Shown: positions 57,399-64,000 of the stretch, one piece after another
How positions within the stretch are numbered: the stretch's first letter is position 1
Layout: each line of letters starts with the position of its first letter
Assembly: GCA_963924555.1 (NCBI GenBank)
Contig: OZ004583.1
Location: 4,435,501-4,499,500 of the forward strand
Source of the DNA: Crambe crambe
Lineage: Eukaryota; Porifera; Demospongiae; Poecilosclerida; Crambeidae
Direction of reading: 5' to 3'
DNA length: 64,000 bases
Notes under the pieces: model-generated
Database searches by the model: none
What the model was told of the DNA's origin: nothing
Seen by the model: the letters and a program-made list of their open reading frames with translations, nothing else
Position numbers and translations under genes: made by a program

Positions 57399-59765
57399 CA
57401 TAGATATACTAGACTACGTACACAGGATTGGAAACAGGGCATGCGCGTGTAGAATTTATAGACCATCCGTGTATGTACCTGGTGAACGGGGAAAAACTTG
57501 TAGAGAAGTGAGAAAAGAGGGCGAAAGGTGAGATATTTAGCGTAATAATATTATGATTATGAAGTAAAATGCCAGGTAACTTATTCTTGTAGTATTTTAT
57601 CATGTAAATAAGAGTCTATTGACTGGTTGCTATGGAGTAGAAATATTTTAGTCTCGTAGGTAGGTGACTAAATAGTTTTGTGGAACTCTACGTCCTAAAA
57701 CAAAGGCCTAAATGCCTCATTTTTGGTGAAAAATGGAAGGTATTGGTACACCATATGTACTTAGCTATGTAGTTTTGTGCATATAATAATACTCTTGTGT
57801 AAATGGCTATTAGACTGGAAATGGCATGCCAAAGAACAAGTTCTCACTGAGCACTGAGCTTCTCTTTTAAAACTAAAATTAGAGTGAGGAATGGGACGTA
57901 AAAAGTTCCTCTTGGTAGTGAGAAAGAACAGGAGCAGAAGAGCAAACCCATATCCACTTGATGTCTCAATCCCCAAAGCAAGGCTTCCAGCACCAGATTT
58001 GTCATCCCTGGATAACCGATTACAGTCATCCACTATTGGAAATTCATGGAGAGTCACAACTGGTTTTGATGAAGAGGGCAGAAAGATTGTTCTCTATTGC
58101 CTTGAGATGTCTCGTGAATCGCCTATTATACGATCTTCAATCACAATAAGACAAAATTTTACCTGGCAACTGAGTGTTTTTAGCATTATCATTACACCTC
58201 GACTCTGTCGTGCATTGATTGGCACCCCTGATTGCCTAGATTCTGTGGATAAAGTAATACAGATGATATCATTGATCGAAAAGTGCAAAATACGTCAGGG
58301 CAATGCTGATGATAAGTTTATTGAAGTGGCCAAACGTCGGGATGGTATTTTCAAGAGTCATAGTGGTAAGGCATGTATGCATGCATGCACAACATTGCTA
58401 CCATAATATATTACTATGTACCAACAGGAATGAACATTACTCACTTATCCCACCATCAGGCACAATGAGTGTGAAGTTTTGCTGCATGGTGAAAGGAGAT
58501 ATGATAGGTGCCAACAATGCTCCAACTACAGAAGCAGCTCTCTGTATACATTCAGCCAAAGACTATTGGCCCTGAGCAATGACCGTTTGGATCCAAGTAG
58601 CCATGCCAACTACACTTCCTTGACCACTAGAGAGAAAGATGTACGAATGAGAAATCTTCAACGTTCAGTTAGACAGTGTGAGAAACAAGTACAGTATTGG
58701 AAGGAGAAGCTTGAAGAGGCGATAGAGACCAGAAGTATTTCTGATGATACTCTGTCCGAAGATTTACATACCATAATGACCACTGAGAATAGCAGCATTA
58801 TGGATCAATTTCCAGAAGGTTCATTTGCCAGGTTATTTTGGCAACAGCAATTTGAAGCAGCATCCAGGAAGACCAAAGAGATGAAGAGGGGAATGCACTG
58901 GGATCCTCTGATGGTGAAATGGTGCATATATTTGCGCCATAAATCAAGCGGAGCATAAGAACTTCTTCGCAATAGTGGATGTGTCTTGCTACCATCCCAG
59001 CGCACATTACATGACTACACCCACTATGTGAAGGCAACAGTGGGTTTTTCAAATGAAGTTGATGTACAGCTTGCTGCTGCAGCGAAGCTGGACTCCTGCA
59101 AAGAATATGAAAAATGTGTTGTGATGCTAATGGATGAGATGTACATCAGAGAGGAGTTGGTGTATGATAAACACAATGGATCTCTCATCGGTTTTGTTAA
59201 CCTAGGTGATATCAATGACCATTTGCTCGCCTTTGAGCGTTCTATAGCTGATAATGCACCTGCCGAATCCCTTGCTACTACAATGATGGTTTTCATGGTT
59301 CAAGGACTCCTTTCATCCCTGAGCTTTCCATATGCACAGTTTCCTTGCTACAAGATCACTGGGCAGCGTCTTTTTGATCCATTCTGGAAAGCTATTTATC
59401 GTTTAGAGAGAATGGGATTCAAGGTAATACAAAATAATATGTTATGAAATAGCATGGCAGTGCATGCACGTGCATGTGTGACATGATAAAAATTTATAGC
59501 TAGAAAAAATGTTGAGTAATGTCACACTTTATGCAGGTTCTTGGAGTAACATTTGATGGTGCCTCAGTGAACCGCAGACTAATCATCCACGAATCCAGTT
59601 CTCTAGCTTGCTGCAAGTCCTGCTGCCGGTCCCGCGCCTTACGCGCCATTGGTTATACAGTGAGTAGGGGGTTAATTTCCTGCACTACCGAGTTAATAGC
59701 GAAACGCGCCTAATTAATTTCAAAAGTATTACGTTTCCAATCCCGGTACGGCTCATATATCTATG
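57399..59765 (+). mobile_element. P-element-like transposon 2, with both ends
   Basis: The left end CATAGATATACTAG...GGATTGGAAAC and right end GTTTCCAATCC...TATCTATG are inverted. They bound a transposase on the plus strand. The flanks (GGCTGTAG left, CAGGCACA right) do not match, so the ends may come from a rearranged or chimeric insertion. The transposase 3' part is missing beyond about 59580. Confidence 0.65.
57891..59600 (+). pseudogene. P-element/THAP9-like transposase, element 2
   Basis: Exon 57891-58365 (WRVTTGFDEEGRKIVLYCLE) ends at donor GTAAGG. The next block, about 58462-59423, reads RYDRCQQCSNYRSS, a coiled coil (LQRSVRQCEKQVQYWKEKLE), LFWQQQFEAASRK, HWDPLMVKWCIYLRH, a stop TAA at 58956, then LPSQRTLHDYTHYVK and VVMLMDEMYIREELVYD with SLIGFVNLGD. 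After a GTAATA donor the next exon (59537 on) reads VLGVTFDGASVNRR, with the second catalytic Asp, and is cut off. Compared with element 1 the stop replaces a Tyr codon. It is broken, but its motifs confirm the family. Confidence 0.7.
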
Positions 59766-60262
59766 CAGGCACAGTGTCGTCAATGAAGTTTCCACGGTCT
59801 AGAGTGCAATTGGTACAGTGTCACCAGAGTGAACAGCGAGCAAAAGTTGAGCTATAGCCTTAATCCTTTGGCCCGTGAGTGAGCTTGGCGAAAGACGCTA
59901 GGGAGGTGAGCCTGTATGCAGAGTTTGATAGCCAGGAGACGAAGGGTTCTGGAGATCTGGGCTGAAGTAGGTCGTGGTTGACCACCGGACACCAAAAGCT
60001 CAATTAACACGATCCTAGCCTCGCTTCGCTCGGAATAATTATTTATATAATTATAAGTTGACAAACTAAACCACAAACATGATTGTGGGATACAGTGTAA
60101 TAATAATAATGGCCAATCAATGATAATAATAGACAGTCAGTCAGTTATTACTATTTTTATTTTTATTTTTTATTGTACAGATATACACTGCCTCTCATGG
60201 CGCAAAGTAAGGATTTTAATAGGTTTGCTAATGTGGCATTATTGTTTTGTGCATGACTATAG

Positions 60263-60513
60263 GTGGGCAGTTTGGAATTCTACGTCCAGATCCAAATCCA
60301 TATGTACGTGGAGCTTCACAAAAGACATCCTTTTTGATGCATTTAAGATGGCATACGAGTGTCCTGTAACTCCTAAACTGAAAAGTAAAATGGCGGAAAA
60401 AGGTGTGTAAATTTCAGAACTGCATGCATGAGTGTGAAAATTATTGTTTGTTTAGGATACACATTTGCGCGTGCCTTAACAGAACCTACCAATGACACTA
60501 AAGGGCCACCTCC
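60263..60513 (+). CDS. Two short joined exons of unknown function
   Basis: After an acceptor at 60262, the frame reads TKDILFDAFKMAYECPVTPK and KSKMAEKG with donor GTGTGT. The next exon from about 60457 continues in phase, YTFARALTEPTNDTKGPPP, before GTAAGC. Splice signals agree, but no domain is recognised. Confidence 0.3.
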
Positions 60514-60706
60514 TGTAAGCAAGATGAAAGGGCGTTTTTTTTTGTTGAAATGGCTGAGACTGATTCCTTAGCCATTGGCAATCTCTTTGAACCTGACCTT
60601 AGCTCTTACAAAAAGGATGATGCATTCATTGATGCCCTATTTTCATCGGTGATAGTGCTCCACACCAACTCCTTCCTCGCCTCCTTCCCAACCACTATCC
60701 CCTAAG

Positions 60707-63549
60707 TCTCCCCCTCATGAGGTAATGTGCTGACTATACCTAGCTAGCTATGTACTTTATTTGGATCCATGCATATTATAGGCCATTGCAGAGACTGTTA
60801 TGTTAGTTTAGCATGATCGACAGATGCAGAAATCACTAGCTAACCCACTCGTGTTCAGTTTCACCCGATGCATGCTAGCTAGCAATAATGATGATCCAGC
60901 TAATTCTTGTTGTACTTTCCTATTTAAAATCACTAGCTACGAACAAGAGGTCACATTAGATATATATGTGATATAATTTTAGAAAAGGGACCACTTCACG
61001 CAGGATTTAATTTTGAGATATGTGCGTTTAAAGTTAGCCTGAGGTAAAATTAATTTTTTTATTCACTTCTTTTTTTATTGCCTCCACAGTATCTTCAGTC
61101 CTTTGTCTAACTTCCTGCCAAATTTCAGGAAGTGGGAAGGCTTTGAAGTAGGCAAGCGCTCGAGTTGAAGTGAGCTACCTCACCCGGAACTTATTTCACA
61201 TCCTACGTGCCCAAATTTTAATGTTCAATTACAGAGGACGTAAGAGCATAGTGCGCGGAAATAAGGGAAAATCCCCACATAATAATGAATTTTCATATCG
61301 GTGATTTCTACTGAATACACAACTTAGCTACACATATTTGGCTAGCTACAGATAGGAAGAGGCTGTGGTAGAAGCCATCCAACTTCACAGGTCAGAAAAT
61401 CCCGATCTGGAGGTGCTGAATGAAGTTCATCTGTCTCCTTCAACTCCAGGCCTGTTATGGGTTCAAACTTGTAACTTTGCTAGTGGCTGACAATTCCATG
61501 AAGATAGGGCAACCTATTGCTTGGATGGTTAGTAACAGAAAAGACTGAAGTTATGAAAAGTCTTTTTTGAAGAGGTTTTGGACCTTGAAAACTGGTGACA
61601 GACATGGCTTCAGATGTCCCTGCTTATTTTCCGATACTAAAAAAATCAGCCAAATCACCGGTGAAGCGCCGCCATATTGACAAAAAATCAACTGCTGAAG
61701 CAAATGAACTCATAAGACACTTTCTTTGTTCTATGCATACATCATTAAGATAATGCCAAAGTTGTGTCTTGTCACTGCAAGCTGAAGCTTTTGGGTGCTT
61801 CATTAAAAGTGAATTGATGGGCATTAAAGAGAAAAAACATTGTAGAATGCATGCTATAATTATGATATCGTCACACCATTATTATTATCAATATAATTAT
61901 CATAACAATGTCTGTATTAACTAGTTGATTGATCATACAATTTGAATTTGCATTGTTAATATTCTAACAGATCAAATGGGAGTACCTTTTTCACACACAG
62001 TAGCCAATATATACATGTCCACACTATTAAGAAGATTTCTATGTACACAAAAACAAACGCCACATTCAATCTCAGCTCTTAATTACTTCATTAAAGACCT
62101 CAACCTATTCAACTCGGCCATAAATACACTCCAGTCAATTTATGTGTGCATTTAACCTGTGAAAATGTACTTGATACCCAGCTCTATCTTAACATGCAAG
62201 AGCTTTGCTTCCTCTACAATTGAGCAACATCTACATGAACACTTTAACAAAGTCATGAAGACTGACAATATGCCACTCTTTAAAACCTTTAATGTATACA
62301 AAAGGTCACTGCCTACAAGGTGGGTCCTTGGAGAAAGTTTAAATTTATATACACTACCATTCTATGCAAGAGAGAGCGACATTGAGTTGATGACTCATCA
62401 TCTTTAATCACGCAAACAGTGCAATACCGTACCGTACAGCGTACCACCTTAAAATGGTGAAAGAATTTTTTCTGACAAGGAGCTGAATTCTAGAAGCTTG
62501 TCACTTAAACAGGTAAGCAAGTGCCCAAATTTGAATCGTGCAGCTGCTCAAGTGTAGAGAAAAGGAGGGATCAACATTAGTATGTTCTTAGGTATATAAA
62601 CAACAAATTGTAATAAATTGATGTATGACTCTGAACAAGAGCCACTCCACCACCACCAGATCACAAGAGTTCTTTCTGATAGTATATTTGGGGGGTTAAA
62701 GCTACAAAAAATAACAATAAAGAAACACAAAAGGCCACAATGCTCCATAATAAAATATAAGAACATGTTTGCTTTGCAAAGCTATATTGGACCACAAATA
62801 TTGCAGAGAGATGGTTGCAATGCAGAGTGCAAGTCCTTTATAACAATAGCTCTAAAATGAATTCTACCTTGGTGATGATGGTGTCATTTCTAGGATGCTT
62901 CTCTGCTATTCTTACGCCCAGGTGGAATTGTATGGCGATAACTTATATCTTGTATTGATCAAGTATCAGGCTGGAATATGTTCTTTTGATTCTTCTGCAA
63001 TCAAGATTACACACACTGGGCATATCCACTGTCAGGAAAAAGGTATGCAGTTTCTTGGCAAGATTGAATTCCTGAAGACAGTCCCTTGTCTGTCCTGTGG
63101 TCAATTCCAGAAGTTTTCAATTTAGGGGTACTTCAAGGCCACCACCTATTCCTGCCTGATATATGACAACTGTTATGCTACATTATAAATTTTAGAGAAA
63201 TAAATTTTACTTCAAAGTGGGAGCCAGAAAATATGACAAAATTAAGATGTATGCAGAAAATTTTTTCAATGCTGACAGTGATTAGTGCTAAGGATTTGGA
63301 AGCAATCTTGAAGGAGCATCTTGTCCTGACAACCTTTCAAAATTGCTAATCCCAAGATCGAAGAAAAGGAAGCAGTTCATAATGTTACTCGACACACTCA
63401 TACAGATAGATATAAAAACAAACCACGTGTAGCTCAGAATCACTCTAGACCCTTGAAAAAGGAACACTAGCTTCCGAAACGTTGGGCGATTTCCCCCCTC
63501 ACATTTCACCCATCTATTTTTTCCCGGCCATTCTCCATACCTGCCTAAG
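60707..63549. other. Region without recognisable gene
   Basis: ORFs at 62159-62407 (VYKRSLPTRWVLGESLNLY) and 62618-62860 (plus) are open but match nothing I know. No clear inverted repeats or tandem arrays. A motif CTTCCGAAACGTTGGGCG at about 63470 resembles conserved sequences in some retroelement untranslated regions. Confidence 0.35.
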
Positions 63550-63777
63550 ATGTCTCAGGCAATGAAACCGAAACAGAAGATTCAGAATCCAATTACGAAA
63601 CAAGGTGTGGGCTCACTAACCAGGAGCAGATCACTATGCTCCAAGACCAGCTATAGCCCCAGCCCAGCACTAGCCCTCCAGGGAGTTGAGCCCTCGAGTA
63701 ATTCCGCCAACCAAGAAAAATTCCATCTGGAAGAAGATATTCATAGAGCCTTCACTCAATGGAGTGGAATCACTTGA
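63550..63777 (+). CDS. Short ORF, possibly the start of a larger gene
   Basis: ATG at 63550; 75 residues: MSQAMKPKQKIQNPITKQG, Ser/Arg-rich middle, EEDIHRAFTQWSGIT end. The basic N-terminus followed by a Ser-rich part could be a LINE ORF1-like or gag-like start. No domain is recognised. Confidence 0.25.
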   Translation: MSQAMKPKQKIQNPITKQGVGSLTRSRSLCSKTSYSPSPALALQGVEPSSNSANQEKFHLEEDIHRAFTQWSGIT

Positions 63778-64000
63778 TTCAAATCCAGGAAATAAAAAAA
63801 ACAACAAAAAAATGCTTAAAGCAAGCACTTGTAGCTAGCGCTGCATTTGTGATCTAAACTTTATTCTTTGTCCAGGAAATGCCTGAATCTTCACTCTACA
63901 ATTATAGTATACCTGGAACTACAAAATCTAGTTGCTATGGTGTTGCTATGAACATTGGACCCAGCATCAGCGAGATTCAAATTGTTGCATCTTCAGATAG

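Noticed and set aside
63449-63490. Hammerhead-ribozyme-like motif (CCGAAACGTTGGG after a GGAA/TTCC stem)
   Set aside because: The essential CUGAUGA core is absent, so no ribozyme can be supported.
1-64000. tRNA and rRNA genes
   Set aside because: I saw no convincing A-box/B-box pair or rRNA core sequence on either strand. A covariance-model scan would be decisive.

Overview
The window looks like a piece of an early-branching animal genome, most likely a demosponge of the Amphimedon type. The DNA is AT-rich, genes are split by short GT-AG introns, and both strands carry animal-type domains (SRCR, death domain, Tudor, BEN, THAP, HIRAN, TKL-like kinase, P2X7-ballast-like). Most of the length is mobile DNA. 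The species call is an inference from family content.

Layout. 0-7.6 kb: two near-identical copies of a gene that fuses a probable PD-(D/E)XK nuclease to a protein-kinase fold (Crinkler/CR-effector-like). Between them lie a ~190-bp tandem satellite and a P-element-like MITE. 8.2-11.1 kb: a LINE whose 3' half is inverted. 11.4-17.0 kb: a 5.6-kb foldback-type element with ~260-bp terminal inverted repeats and arrays of a ~156-bp unit. Nested in it is a TTAA-flanked palindrome carrying a gene for a P2X7-ballast-like cysteine domain. 17-24 kb: decayed host-type genes (death domain, Tudor, BEN) and a gypsy fragment. 24.5-25.6 kb: a TA-flanked inverted-repeat element that holds a piece of RecQ helicase. 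25.8-30.1 kb: an unclassified DDE transposase gene with breaks, then a truncated P-like transposase. 33.8-36.3 kb: a nearly intact pogo/Tigger element that also holds a HIRAN domain.

36.6-46 kb: more transposase remnants, a TKL-like kinase pseudogene, and a multi-exon integrase-core gene with an internal deletion. 46.5-47.4 kb: a two-domain SRCR gene. 47.7-50.8 kb: the gypsy pol 3' end with LTR and polypurine tract, then the 3' part of a second Tigger-like transposase, then a THAP gene split by a Mutator-type MITE. 51.2-53.4 kb: a C2H2 gene, a solo LTR and a two-exon orphan gene. 55.4-57.0 kb: a second satellite block with its own MITE. 57.4-59.8 kb: a second P-like element. The last 4 kb hold little that can be recognised.

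Few genes look intact. The second nuclease-kinase copy is the best complete gene. Most others carry stops, frameshifts or truncations, so the window reads as a transposon graveyard with a few live or recently live genes. Exon borders were read by eye from splice motifs and phase. Family names rest on motif recognition, not database searches.
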